A stretch of DNA of 30,612 nt from W1P20-047 sp051878795 (GTDB lineage Bacteria > Actinomycetota > Coriobacteriia > Coriobacteriales > Eggerthellaceae), in contig JBJEKU010000002.1 in assembly GCA_051878795.1 (NCBI GenBank), forward strand, positions 1-30,612, written 5' to 3'. This document shows, in pieces, positions 1 to 6,860 of the stretch; the first letter of the stretch is position 1; each line of letters begins with the position of its first letter. The position numbers and the translations under genes are program-made. Below the pieces are notes generated by a model. It saw nothing but the letters and a program-made list of their open reading frames with translations. It was not told the DNA's origin and did no database searches.

Positions 1-412
1 CCTTGGGTTCCAGGGTGTAGCCTCCCAAAGACTCGTACACATCACGGGCCTTACCCGCCGCTTGCAGTTGCGCGGCAGTGGGGTTTTCGCCCAGCTCCGC
101 CTCCAGCTTGCGCAGGCGCTGCTCGGCCTCCAAAACCTCGACCTGGCTCGAGATGACCTCTTCGAAGATGGGGCGATCCTGCATCTCGATGGCTTCCTGC
201 TCCAGGTAACCCACATTGGCTCCTTTCGCAAGCAGTACACGGCCCTCGTCGGCATCGTCCTCGCCGGAGATGATGTTCAACAGCGTGGTCTTGCCGGCGC
301 CATTGGGGCCCACCAAGGCAAGACGGTCATAAGCCTCCAGTCGCAGATTGACATCGCTGAACAGGGTGCGGGCACCATAGGACTTTGTGATATGTTCGAG
401 CTGAAGTATCAA
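1..412 (-). CDS. ABC-F family ATPase, 5' part only (cut by window edge)
   Basis: The minus-strand frame reads ILQLEHITKSYGARTLFSDV, then Walker A GPNGAGKTT and the YLEQE segment, followed by a helical charged stretch (VEVLEAEQRLRKLEAEL). This is the N-terminal nucleotide-binding domain of an ABC-F protein (Uup/EttA type), a soluble ribosome-associated ATPase without membrane helices. The rest of the gene lies beyond base 1. The start is unclear: there is no in-frame ATG. A TTG at 410-412 gives the family-like beginning M-I-L-Q-L-E; a GTG at 455-457 would add 15 residues. The nearest ATG (418-420) is out of frame and stops after three codons. It lies downstream of the ECF operon on the same strand, separated by a hairpin, so it is probably a separate unit. 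Family is confident; start is not. Confidence 0.85.
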   Translation of the reverse strand, partial: MILQLEHITKSYGARTLFSDVNLRLEAYDRLALVGPNGAGKTTLLNIISGEDDADEGRVLLAKGANVGYLEQEAIEMQDRPIFEEVISSQVEVLEAEQRLRKLEAELGENPTAAQLQAAGKARDVYESLGGYTLEPK

Positions 413-439
413 TTCAACATTACCAATCGATAGACAACG

Positions 440-471
440 AATTTGCCGCCAGGTCACCCAGACGGCAAATT
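440..471 (-). terminator. Hairpin between ecfT and the ABC-F gene, possible terminator
   Basis: AATTTGCCG and CGGCAAATT form a 9-bp inverted repeat with a loop of about 14 bases. It lies just after the ecfT stop on the minus strand. There is no strong T-tract, so termination would be weak; the ABC-F start codon is close behind it. Confidence 0.45.
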
Positions 472-531
472 CCAATCATAACAAGCCAAGCTCGCTTATC
501 CCAGAGCGCAAGCGCAGTCCCTACAAGCTCG

Positions 532-1302
532 CTACAGAAGCACGCTCGAGACACCAGCAGCAACCAGCAGCAAGATGGATACCGCGATCACCGCGTAATC
601 CAAACCTGCAAAGGGGTATTCCTTGAAGCCGGACTGGGCATCGCGCAGGTTGAAGCCGCGCACCTCGGCCGCGATGGCGGCGCTGTTGGTCTTGCGCACC
701 GAAGAAACCAACAGGGGCACGCACAGCGGGATCATCAGCCTGAGGCGCTTCAGGAAACCGCCCTGATCGAACTCCACGCCGCGTGCAGTCTGTGCTTCCA
801 TGATGCCGGACATGTCATTCATGAACACCGGAATGAAATGCACGGTGGAGGTGAAGGTGAAGGCATATTTATAAGGTACGTGCAGGATCTTCACCAGCGC
901 ATTGCTCATGTCAGTGAGCTTGGTGACATAGAAGACCAGGAACAAGGGCACGGCGCAGGCGACCAAGCGCAAGATGATCAGCGCAGCCGCAATCAGGCTC
1001 CCCGTCCCGATGTAGCCCCAAGGCAGCTTGGCAAGGACATCCCCTTCGGGGGTAGTCAGAAGCGCGATCAACGCAAGCAGCAGGGAAAAGCATGCCACCG
1101 CCTTGGCCAAACCGAGCGTCTGCTTCACCATGCCAGTACGAAATGCCAAGAAGGCATCGATCAGAAGGATCAGCCCCAAAAGCTCGAAGCGGGACGTGGA
1201 AAAGCAGGCGAAGATAAGCAGGATGGCGGCAAGCAGCTTGGCTACCGGGTTCATCCTATGCAGGAAACTGTCGCCGGGCACGTATTCCAAGAAACCCTTC
1301 AT
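532..1302 (-). CDS. ecfT: Energy-coupling factor transporter transmembrane component (EcfT)
   Basis: The 256-residue protein is the membrane scaffold of an ECF-type importer, linking the two ATPases to the substrate-binding S component. It has about five to six hydrophobic segments (near residues 24-60, 66-84, 100-127, 145-160, 188-200, 232-256). The cytoplasmic coupling helices carry the family's short x-R-G motifs: ARG at 173-175 (context QTARGVEF) and VRG at 214-216 (context AAEVRGFNL), the residues that dock into the ATPases. Its ATG directly abuts the stop codon of the upstream ATPase gene, which indicates translational coupling. It is the last gene of a three-gene operon. Length and motif layout are normal for the family. 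The substrate is set by the S component, not by this protein. Confidence 0.93.
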   Translation of the reverse strand: MKGFLEYVPGDSFLHRMNPVAKLLAAILLIFACFSTSRFELLGLILLIDAFLAFRTGMVKQTLGLAKAVACFSLLLALIALLTTPEGDVLAKLPWGYIGTGSLIAAALIILRLVACAVPLFLVFYVTKLTDMSNALVKILHVPYKYAFTFTSTVHFIPVFMNDMSGIMEAQTARGVEFDQGGFLKRLRLMIPLCVPLLVSSVRKTNSAAIAAEVRGFNLRDAQSGFKEYPFAGLDYAVIAVSILLLVAAGVSSVLL

Positions 1303-2142
1303 TTACGCCACACCACCTTTCTCGGAGGCCGCCTCCAGGGCAGCGACCATTTCATCGACGGTATTCGCATCCGCAACCGCGCTTTCTGCCGCGCCCGGCA
1401 CCTGCGATGCCAAGCGCAGGGAGATATCGGTGATTTGCGCGGGAATCAAGTCTGCCGCGCGCATGGTTTCGGGATTACGCATGACCTGGAAGGTCGGACC
1501 CTGGTCGATTACCTTGCCACCGGTCATGACGATCACGCGTTCGGCGAAATCGGCGACGATTTCCATATCGTGGCACACCATGATGACGGTGGTTCCCTGC
1601 TTATGGAGGCGCTCGATCACCTCCATCACCTTCATGCATTCGCGGTAGTCAAGACCGGTCGTGGGTTCGTCCAAGATGATGACGGGCGTCTCCATGACGA
1701 TGATGGAAGCCAAGGCCAGAAGCTGCCTGGTACCCCTATTGAGCAGGTAGGGTTCCGCTTCGGGATCGAATCCGAACTCGCGGATGATGGCATCGACGCG
1801 CTCCTCCGCCTCGGGGGTGATACCGCCCTGCGCGGTGAAACCGAAGAGCAGCTCTTCTTTCACGGTGTTGCAGCAGATCTGCCTATCGGGGTTCTGGAAC
1901 AGGAATCCCACGCGACGTGCAAGCTCGGAAGTGCGTAGGCGCGTTGTGGGCATGCCATCGATCAGCACCTCGCCCGAATCCGGTTTCAGAAGGCCGTTGT
2001 ACAGGCGCATGGTCGTTGATTTGCCGGCACCATTGGTTCCCACGAACGCGACGAAATCGCCATCATCGATGGTAAAGCTGACATCTTTCAGGATAGGCGT
2101 GACACCGTCATAGGAAGAAACAACGTTCTTGAATTGGATCAT
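1303..2142 (-). CDS. ECF transporter ATP-binding protein (second ATPase)
   Basis: The 279-residue soluble ABC ATPase is predicted to pair with the ATPase half of the upstream fusion protein to power the ECF importer. Visible motifs are Walker A GTNGAGKST at 35-43, Q-loop LFQNPDRQ at 81-88 (typical of ECF/CbiO ATPases), Walker B VIILDE at 154-159 followed by PTTGLD, and the switch histidine at 191 (VCHD). The signature is not LSGGQ but LNRGTRQ at 134-140. About 75 residues after the H-loop form a C-terminal extension ending in an Ala/Glu-rich helix. The ATG overlaps the stop of the upstream gene by four bases (ATGA), and ecfT follows directly. Walker A, Walker B and His are intact, so it is likely active and the variant signature is probably a subfamily trait. 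Confidence 0.93.
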   Translation of the reverse strand: MIQFKNVVSSYDGVTPILKDVSFTIDDGDFVAFVGTNGAGKSTTMRLYNGLLKPDSGEVLIDGMPTTRLRTSELARRVGFLFQNPDRQICCNTVKEELLFGFTAQGGITPEAEERVDAIIREFGFDPEAEPYLLNRGTRQLLALASIIVMETPVIILDEPTTGLDYRECMKVMEVIERLHKQGTTVIMVCHDMEIVADFAERVIVMTGGKVIDQGPTFQVMRNPETMRAADLIPAQITDISLRLASQVPGAAESAVADANTVDEMVAALEAASEKGGVA

Positions 2143-3644
2143 GCGAGCACCTCCTTGCAGGCGGCGACAGCCTGGTCGACATTGCGGCAGACGGGGCCAT
2201 GATAGTAGCCTTTTTCGCTCAGGATATTGGTCAACGTGGTGGCACGGGGGCAGTTCACACCCATTGCGAGCAGCTCATCAGAATGCAAGAGCACCTCTTC
2301 GGGGCTTCCCTGGAATCTGATGCAGCCGTCCTCCATGATCAACAGCTTGTCCGCGAAATCGGAAAGCAGTGCGATCTTCTGCTCGACCACGATGACAGTG
2401 GTCCCATGCTGCTTGGCGTACTTGCGCAGCAATCGGAACACGCCCAGGCTGGATGCGGGGTCCAATTCGGCCGTAGGCTCGTCTAAGACCAGCACCTTGG
2501 GATGCAGCGCAAGGATGGATGCGATGGCCACCTTCTGCTTCTGGCCGCCTGAAAGGCTGGCAATGGTCCGGTAGCGCAGATCGGCGATGCCCATATCCTC
2601 CAAAGCTTCGGAAATGCGCGCTTCTATCTGTTCCTTCGGCACTTTGAAGTTCTCGAGGCCGTACAGGATCTCGTCTTCCACCACCGAGGAGACCATCTGG
2701 CTGTCGATGTCCTGGCAGACACTGCCAACAACCTGGGAGATATCGGTCAAGCTGACTTCGCAGGTATCCTGGCCATCGATGCGAACGGCACCGTAGAAGG
2801 AACCGGGGTAGCAATGCGGGATGATTCCGTTGAGGGCGTAGGTCAACGTGGACTTGCCGCTGCCCGCGGGACCGGTCACGCCCACGAAGGTGCCGGGCAT
2901 GATGGTCAGGTCGATGTTCTTCACGGTTTCGTCGGAACCGCCACGGTACCTGAAGGAGAAATCCCTCATCTCAACGATAGGCTGGTCGGAAACCACTGCC
3001 GTCTGCTGTTCTTCAGTCTGCTGATCGACTTGCTCATCCTCGGAGGGAACGGCCTTCACCGCATAGGGGGTCTTCCCATCCAGAACCGACCGCAGAACCG
3101 GCGTCAGCACCGCCACCACCACGGCGTTCATTGCCGCGGTGCCGAAGACCATGACCGCGTAGGTTGCCAGGCATACGCCCACGCCCAGGCCGTTCATGGC
3201 GCAGCCGACGATGAGCGCGAAGGTGTATCCGGAGACGACGGTGGTCAGAAAACCCACCAAGGCGGGGAAAAGCGCATTCTGAAGCGCCTTGCTGTTGGGT
3301 GCGACCCGCAAGAAAGCAGCCACCAGCACGCCGCAGACCAGCGCACCGAGGGTCTCCGATGCGATGTTGACGAGCGGGGTGGCGTTGAGCATGGGGATCT
3401 GGCTGATCAGGCCGGTGATAAGGCCGATGACGCCCGCCTGGAAGACATTCGGGCGCACCAGGATGATGGCCAGCGCGTACATGGCGATCATGAAGTTGGG
3501 CTTCATGCCGGCGAAGGTGAGGAAGCTCGACACGGTGAGCTTGAGCACCGCGCCCGCCGCCAGCAGCACGGCGACCAGGATGAGGTCGCGTACGGAAAGG
3601 CCGCCCTTCTGTTCCTGTACGGAAGTGTTCCTGAGTTCTGCCAT
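2139..3644 (-). CDS. ECF transporter S component (TrpP-like) fused to ECF ATPase
   Basis: The 501-residue fusion has an N-terminal membrane domain (about residues 15-190, five to six helices) resembling the TrpP/YhaG tryptophan-transporter family: GMKPN at 46-50, a G-x-x-T-G-L-I-S segment at 74-81 and an N-I motif near 93. After an acidic/Gln-rich linker (about 200-222) comes a complete ABC ATPase: Walker A GPAGSGKST at 258-266, Q-loop SVCQD near 307-311, LSGGQ at 363-367, Walker B LVLDEP at 384-389. The switch position reads VVEQK, with no His. S component and ATPase are usually separate polypeptides. The start is set by AAAGGA upstream of ATG-GCA at 3644; an ATG three codons earlier sits directly on that ribosome site. 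It is the first gene of the operon behind a T-box leader. Tryptophan as substrate is an inference. Confidence 0.88.
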   Translation of the reverse strand: MAELRNTSVQEQKGGLSVRDLILVAVLLAAGAVLKLTVSSFLTFAGMKPNFMIAMYALAIILVRPNVFQAGVIGLITGLISQIPMLNATPLVNIASETLGALVCGVLVAAFLRVAPNSKALQNALFPALVGFLTTVVSGYTFALIVGCAMNGLGVGVCLATYAVMVFGTAAMNAVVVAVLTPVLRSVLDGKTPYAVKAVPSEDEQVDQQTEEQQTAVVSDQPIVEMRDFSFRYRGGSDETVKNIDLTIMPGTFVGVTGPAGSGKSTLTYALNGIIPHCYPGSFYGAVRIDGQDTCEVSLTDISQVVGSVCQDIDSQMVSSVVEDEILYGLENFKVPKEQIEARISEALEDMGIADLRYRTIASLSGGQKQKVAIASILALHPKVLVLDEPTAELDPASSLGVFRLLRKYAKQHGTTVIVVEQKIALLSDFADKLLIMEDGCIRFQGSPEEVLLHSDELLAMGVNCPRATTLTNILSEKGYYHGPVCRNVDQAVAACKEVLA

Positions 3645-3754
3645 TTCAATCATTCCTTTCTTTGCGCGTTTGCGCAGTTCTGCGGCGGTTTCCCGCCAGG
3701 ACAATTACGGCCGAACGTCAATGAGTTCAACGGCGAGTTGAATACCGCGGAAAC

Positions 3755-3791
3755 AAAAAAGACCTGTCCCTTGTTGCCAAAGGACAGGTCT
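3755..3791 (-). terminator. Intrinsic terminator of the T-box leader
   Basis: AGACCTGTCC and GGACAGGTCT form a 10-bp stem with a loop of about 11 bases, followed on the minus strand by TTTTTT. It directly follows the T-box sequence, so it is the regulated attenuator. Control is therefore transcriptional. Confidence 0.92.
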
Positions 3792-4028
3792 TTGAACCTG
3801 CGGTGCCACCTTTGTTGACCCTTACGGGCCCACTCATAAACATTCAAGCAAATGTTTCGTCACTCACGCGGACTCACGGATCGGATTGGGCTGCTTGGCA
3901 GCCTTTCCCCTCTCCCTCAGCGGGCCATTATGCCAACCAGCATTTCTACGGGACTCTCAGCAACGCCCGCTCTCTGTAAGCGCTCAGTTGGTTTTACCCC
4001 CGCCTCAACGGTTTAGGTATTCAACTGG
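3755..4028 (-). promoter_or_regulatory. T-box riboswitch leader of the ECF transporter operon
   Basis: The minus strand carries the conserved T-box AAGGTGGCACCGCAG (3799-3813) followed directly by an intrinsic terminator, and an AGAGAG element upstream (about 3970-3975), the arrangement of tRNA-sensing T-box leaders. Candidate Stem I helices are AGCGGGC/GCCCGCT (3965-3971 with 3919-3925) or CAACCAG/CTGGTTG. The base after UGG in the T-box is C, predicting a tRNA with discriminator G73. That fits tRNA-Trp and argues against elongator tRNA-Met. TGG triplets lie at the 3' side of Stem I (for example 3925-3927), but an AAT or ATG reading cannot be excluded. Uncharged cognate tRNA would prevent termination and switch on the importer. 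T-box identity is strong; amino-acid specificity is moderate. Confidence 0.9.
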
Positions 4029-4034
4029 TTGTGT

Positions 4035-4063
4035 ACTTTATTCCGCAAACGCAGATCGGTCAA
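4035..4063 (-). promoter_or_regulatory. Promoter of the T-box/ECF operon
   Basis: On the minus strand TTGACC (4058-4063) is followed after 17 bases by TAAAGT (4035-4040), a good sigma-70-type match. It places transcription start near 4028, at the 5' end of the leader. Confidence 0.75.
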
Positions 4064-4304
4064 GTACGTTTCCTCACGAAATAATGTCGAAACAAAACAG
4101 GAAAGCCATTGGGCGCATTGAGTAATTCGCAGAGCCTTCATTTGCCCATGGGGCATTCGACAGAGCGCATACGATTCGACGTCTGCCGCCGCTTCCGCTC
4201 AAACGATGCAAGATCCGCGATTACAAAACCTGACGCGCTATCGCCTAATGCTCCCGACACACGCCTGGCACATGATTGACGCACGCATTGTCGATTTCCT
4301 AAAC

Positions 4305-4349
4305 GAAAAAGCAGGTCAACCGCGGGCAATTACCGCCATTGACCTGCTG
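4305..4349 (-). terminator. Terminator of tRNA-Val
   Basis: AGCAGGTCAA and TTGACCTGCT form a 10-bp stem followed by TTTTT on the minus strand, just past the CCA end of the tRNA. Confidence 0.9.
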
Positions 4350-4357
4350 AAATACCA

Positions 4358-4432
4358 TGGTGGGCGTAACAGGGTTCGAACCTGTGGCCCCTTCCGTGTG
4401 AAGGAAGTGCGCTCCCGCTGCGCTATACGCCC
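4358..4432 (-). tRNA. tRNA-Val (anticodon CAC)
   Basis: The minus strand folds as a complete cloverleaf. The acceptor is GGGCGTA/TACGCCC, the D arm GCGC/GCGC, the anticodon arm CTTCC-TTCACAC-GGAAG with CAC as anticodon, and the T arm has GGTTCGAACCC with an ACAGG stem. Discriminator A and an encoded CCA follow. CAC reads GTG valine codons. It is a single transcription unit with its own TATAAT box upstream and terminator downstream. Confidence 0.97.
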
Positions 4433-4464
4433 GTATTTGTGTTGTGCACCGAAGTGCAGGAGCC

Positions 4465-4500
4465 ATTATAGCTTCTCGGGCGTGATTTAGCCCGAGAAGC
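4465..4500 (-). promoter_or_regulatory. tRNA-Val promoter region with perfect 11-bp inverted repeat
   Basis: On the minus strand a consensus TATAAT (4465-4470) lies 32 bases before the tRNA 5' end. Directly upstream is a perfect inverted repeat GCTTCTCGGGC / GCCCGAGAAGC (4471-4481 and 4490-4500, 8-base loop) that covers where the -35 box should be. The repeat could be an old terminator without a T-tract or a protein-binding site. The promoter call rests mainly on the -10 box. Confidence 0.55.
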
Positions 4501-4628
4501 AGCTACTTCACTATTTCACCACTTTCGGTTTCCTGCCGAAAACGTTGGGCAAAGCACCCATTCCATCGCGGACACCTGCAGAAAACCTTCCTTCCCACTC
4601 CCCTGCTCCCACAGGCCTCGAGAAATCA

Positions 4629-4657
4629 TTGCCCAATTCATTCTCTGCTGATATTAT
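4629..4657 (+). promoter_or_regulatory. Promoter of the small membrane protein gene
   Basis: TTGCCC (4629-4634), 17-base spacer, TATTAT (4652-4657); start codon follows at 4694 after GGAG. Confidence 0.75.
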
Positions 4658-4693
4658 TATCATGGTCATATTTGGTTTGCATTTGGAGCGTAC

Positions 4694-4921
4694 ATGAGCA
4701 AGAAACCGAACAAGCAGAACGAGCAGTCCGTACAGGCACCCCGCGACCCGGGCGGTATCTCCTGGGCGATCCTAGGCCTCATCGTTGCACCGGCGGGTTT
4801 CATCCTCTGGTTCCTTTGGCGCGAAAAGCGTCCGAAAACGGCAAGCATGTGCCTTCGCGGCGCAGGTGTCGCAGTGTTGCTCATGATCTTGAATATGGTC
4901 GTGATGCAATTCGCAGGCTGA
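4694..4921 (+). CDS. Small membrane protein of unknown function, two helices
   Basis: The 75-residue product is not recognised as a named family. The first 20 residues are hydrophilic, rich in Lys, Asn and Gln. Two hydrophobic helices follow (about 23-42, containing an Ala-Pro-Ala-Gly kink, and 54-73), separated by a basic loop WREKRPKTAS. A hairpin topology with the charged loop in the cytoplasm is expected. The gene looks real: it has a good promoter at 4629-4657, GGAG seven bases before ATG, and a strong terminator right after the stop. It stands alone between tRNA-Val and an orphan ABC ATPase. No enzymatic motif is visible. It resembles the many short DUF4190-like membrane proteins of actinobacteria in layout only, and that comparison is tentative. 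Confidence 0.75.
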   Translation: MSKKPNKQNEQSVQAPRDPGGISWAILGLIVAPAGFILWFLWREKRPKTASMCLRGAGVAVLLMILNMVVMQFAG

Positions 4922-4949
4922 TTCCAGGCAATCGCATACCCACCATATC

Positions 4950-4984
4950 ACCGCCTTGTCACCTGGTTCGACAAGGCGGTTTTG
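4950..4984 (+). terminator. Terminator after the small membrane protein gene
   Basis: ACCGCCTTGTC and GACAAGGCGGT form an 11-bp stem with a short loop followed by TTT; it ends the monocistronic unit. Confidence 0.9.
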
Positions 4985-5207
4985 CTTCCTTCAGTGCAAA
5001 AACCCAACGAAGCTTTTTACACCCTCAATTGTGACGTTTGCGCTCGCGTATGCTGGATTTTTTGCGATGAGCGAAAACCCGTCTCTCAGCTGGCTATACT
5101 TACATTCGTTCTTCGCGACGGAAACCACGCGTGCCATCGTTTCCGGCACAACCCACTCCTTCGCGGACCCATTCGTGTTTCAGAACCATATGAGGAATAG
5201 GAGCCCA

Positions 5208-5885
5208 ATGCGCAAGCCGGCAGTCATCCTTCGCGGCATTCGGAAGAGCTTTCCCGTCAAGAACGTCCTCGACGGTTTGTTCCTGACTGTCGACGAGGGA
5301 GATCTGTTCGGCATCATCGGCCCCAAAGGTTCCGGCAAGACAAGCATCCTCAAAGTGATCATGGGCCTATCGCGCATCCAGAGCGGCAAGGTGATTTTCG
5401 GCCCGCAATACGGCGGCGGCCTGGCAAATGGCCGTGCCGCATGCGCATCGGTGATTTCCGAACCCTTCATCCCCGGCATCGCAATAGCTCGATACCTTCA
5501 GAAAATCCCCTTCTTCCAGAAACCGGAAGTATGGGAAAAAGCCCAGGCGTCTTTCGAGATCGCAGGATTCGAAAAGCAGCACAAACGCTATCGGGACCTC
5601 ACGATCCTCGAGAAGCGGCGCTTCGCCATCGCGCTGGCACTCATGAAGGAACCGAAGATCCTGCTGCTGGACCAGCCATTCGACGGCCTTTCGGAAGATG
5701 AGGCAACTCAGCTGGGTTGCCTGCTGGAAAATCTCAACCGGGAACACGGCATCACCATCATCTTCACCGCTGAAGAACTGAGGCAGGCGCTCAAGGCCGC
5801 GAAGCGGGTGGCATTCGTAGAGCACGGAACCGCTTCCCGCGCGCAAGACGTCTGCGAACTCGAAGAAATCGGAACCATCAAGTAA
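5208..5885 (+). CDS. Orphan ABC-type ATPase with degenerate catalytic motifs
   Basis: The 225-residue protein has the fold of the BcrA/CcmA-type ABC transporter ATPase. Walker A GPKGSGKT (38-45) is intact and the E-P-F segment at 85-87 replaces the Q-loop as in BcrA relatives. The signature is lost: LTILEKR at 131-137 stands where LSxGxxQR is expected. Walker B reads ILLLDQ (151-156), with Gln156 replacing the catalytic Glu, and the H-loop reads FTAEE (186-190), with Ala where the switch His belongs. ATP binding is plausible, normal hydrolysis is not. The start is ATG 5208, chosen because AGGAG lies four bases before it; upstream in-frame ATGs lack a ribosome site. No permease gene adjoins it; the convergent neighbour is a TetR regulator. 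It may be regulatory or decaying. The reading frame itself is open and intact. Confidence 0.8.
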   Translation: MRKPAVILRGIRKSFPVKNVLDGLFLTVDEGDLFGIIGPKGSGKTSILKVIMGLSRIQSGKVIFGPQYGGGLANGRAACASVISEPFIPGIAIARYLQKIPFFQKPEVWEKAQASFEIAGFEKQHKRYRDLTILEKRRFAIALALMKEPKILLLDQPFDGLSEDEATQLGCLLENLNREHGITIIFTAEELRQALKAAKRVAFVEHGTASRAQDVCELEEIGTIK

Positions 5886-5907
5886 ATGGACCGCCAGTAG
5901 ACCCCTC

Positions 5908-6468
5908 CTAAAGATTCCCTATGCTGCCATCGACCAAGCGTTGGAAGTGGAACACCAGGCGATCGAGGCTGACATCGCCATATTTTCCCTCTACCCAATC
6001 CCAATAGGTCGTGCAAACGCCCGACGAGATCACACCGGCGCAAACATCCAGGTCATCGCCCGAAAGCGTAGAATAACGCGACAGGCAGAGCGATACCAGC
6101 TCCTTCATCTTCTCCTTGATCATGTCGCGCAGGATCTGGAATTCCGGATCCTTGGCAACAAGCATGAAGAATTCCGGATTACGCTGGCGATATTCGTCTG
6201 CCGAAACAAAGAAGCTCCTCACATCGAGGACGGGGAACTTACCCGCATGCGCTTCCATGTCACCCACCATAATCGCGGCGATTTCGCGGATCACATCCTC
6301 GATGCTGGCATAGTGGGAATAGAAGGTCATGCGGTTAACGCCCGCTTCTTTGGCGATGTCGGTTACCGTGATATGAGAATAGGGCTTCTTCAGGGCAAGC
6401 CTGATAAACGCCTGCTCCAGAGCCTTGCGGTTCTTTACGAATCTCCTATCTTTAGAAACCCGGTACAT
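5908..6468 (-). CDS. TetR/AcrR family transcriptional regulator
   Basis: The 186-residue protein has an N-terminal DNA-binding domain (about residues 8-58) with the TetR helix-turn-helix ITVTDIAKEAGVNRMTFYSH, preceded by the usual helix beginning at about residue 15 (ALEQAFIRLALKKPY). The remainder is a helical C-terminal ligand/dimer domain resembling the TetR_C_8 (DhaS-like) group. The start ATG at 6468 follows GGGGAG by three bases; in-frame ATGs further upstream lack ribosome sites. The gene is divergent from the APC permease at 6861. The intergenic stretch carries repeated ATTGATA sequences, so control of the permease and of itself is the simplest expectation. The inducer cannot be read from sequence. 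Its 3' end converges with the orphan ABC ATPase gene. Confidence 0.9.
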   Translation of the reverse strand: MYRVSKDRRFVKNRKALEQAFIRLALKKPYSHITVTDIAKEAGVNRMTFYSHYASIEDVIREIAAIMVGDMEAHAGKFPVLDVRSFFVSADEYRQRNPEFFMLVAKDPEFQILRDMIKEKMKELVSLCLSRYSTLSGDDLDVCAGVISSGVCTTYWDWVEGKYGDVSLDRLVFHFQRLVDGSIGNL

Positions 6469-6670
6469 CTTCTCCCCTCTCAAACCCCTTGGCAGCAACT
6501 GGTATGCGTTGGCGCGGGCGGCTCCGGATACCGATATCCGCCTTTGAGCACGCATGATCAAACGCACCGCATCAGGGACGCATTCCGAAAGGCATGCCTT
6601 ACCGTCCGTTTCTTTCATACCACTTTTCGGAATCGATGAGGGAAAGAACAAATGCCCCGATTCTCCTCTT

Positions 6671-6719
6671 TATCAATGAAACAAAAGATTTCAATCATAA
6701 TTATTGATAGTGATTGATA
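6671..6719. promoter_or_regulatory. Candidate TetR operator cluster between regulator and permease
   Basis: An AT-rich block contains TATCAAT (6671-6677) and two direct ATTGATA copies (6703-6709 and 6713-6719). It also holds a 7-bp inverted repeat TCAATCA/TGATTGA (6691-6697 and 6711-6717). Such repeats in a TetR-target divergent region suggest operator sites; binding is inferred. The rest of the 390-base gap shows only a weak -10-like TATCTT at 6807-6812 before the permease. Confidence 0.5.
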
Positions 6720-6860
6720 AATGTAAGGTTTCAACTACCATTTCGCTCTCCAACTATTTCTCCCCGATTGCAGAATCATTCCTTCCACCCTGTATGGAAT
6801 AGGTGCTATCTTGAGTGCTCGTATGCACAATCCGAGACAAAAGAATTGGAACGGGGTGAT

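Noticed and set aside
418..420. ATG as start of the ABC-F gene
   Set aside because: It is out of frame with the ATPase and reaches a stop after three codons; TTG at 412 or GTG at 457 is used instead.
1303..2142. Degenerate signature of the second ECF ATPase as evidence of a dead enzyme
   Set aside because: LNRGTRQ differs from LSGGQ, but the Walker motifs and His are normal and R-G-x-R-Q signatures seem typical for this subgroup, so it is likely a subfamily variant.
3642..3660. Shared start context TGATTGAAATGGCA at the ECF fusion and hydG genes
   Set aside because: Only two occurrences, and the genes are otherwise unrelated; probably coincidence.
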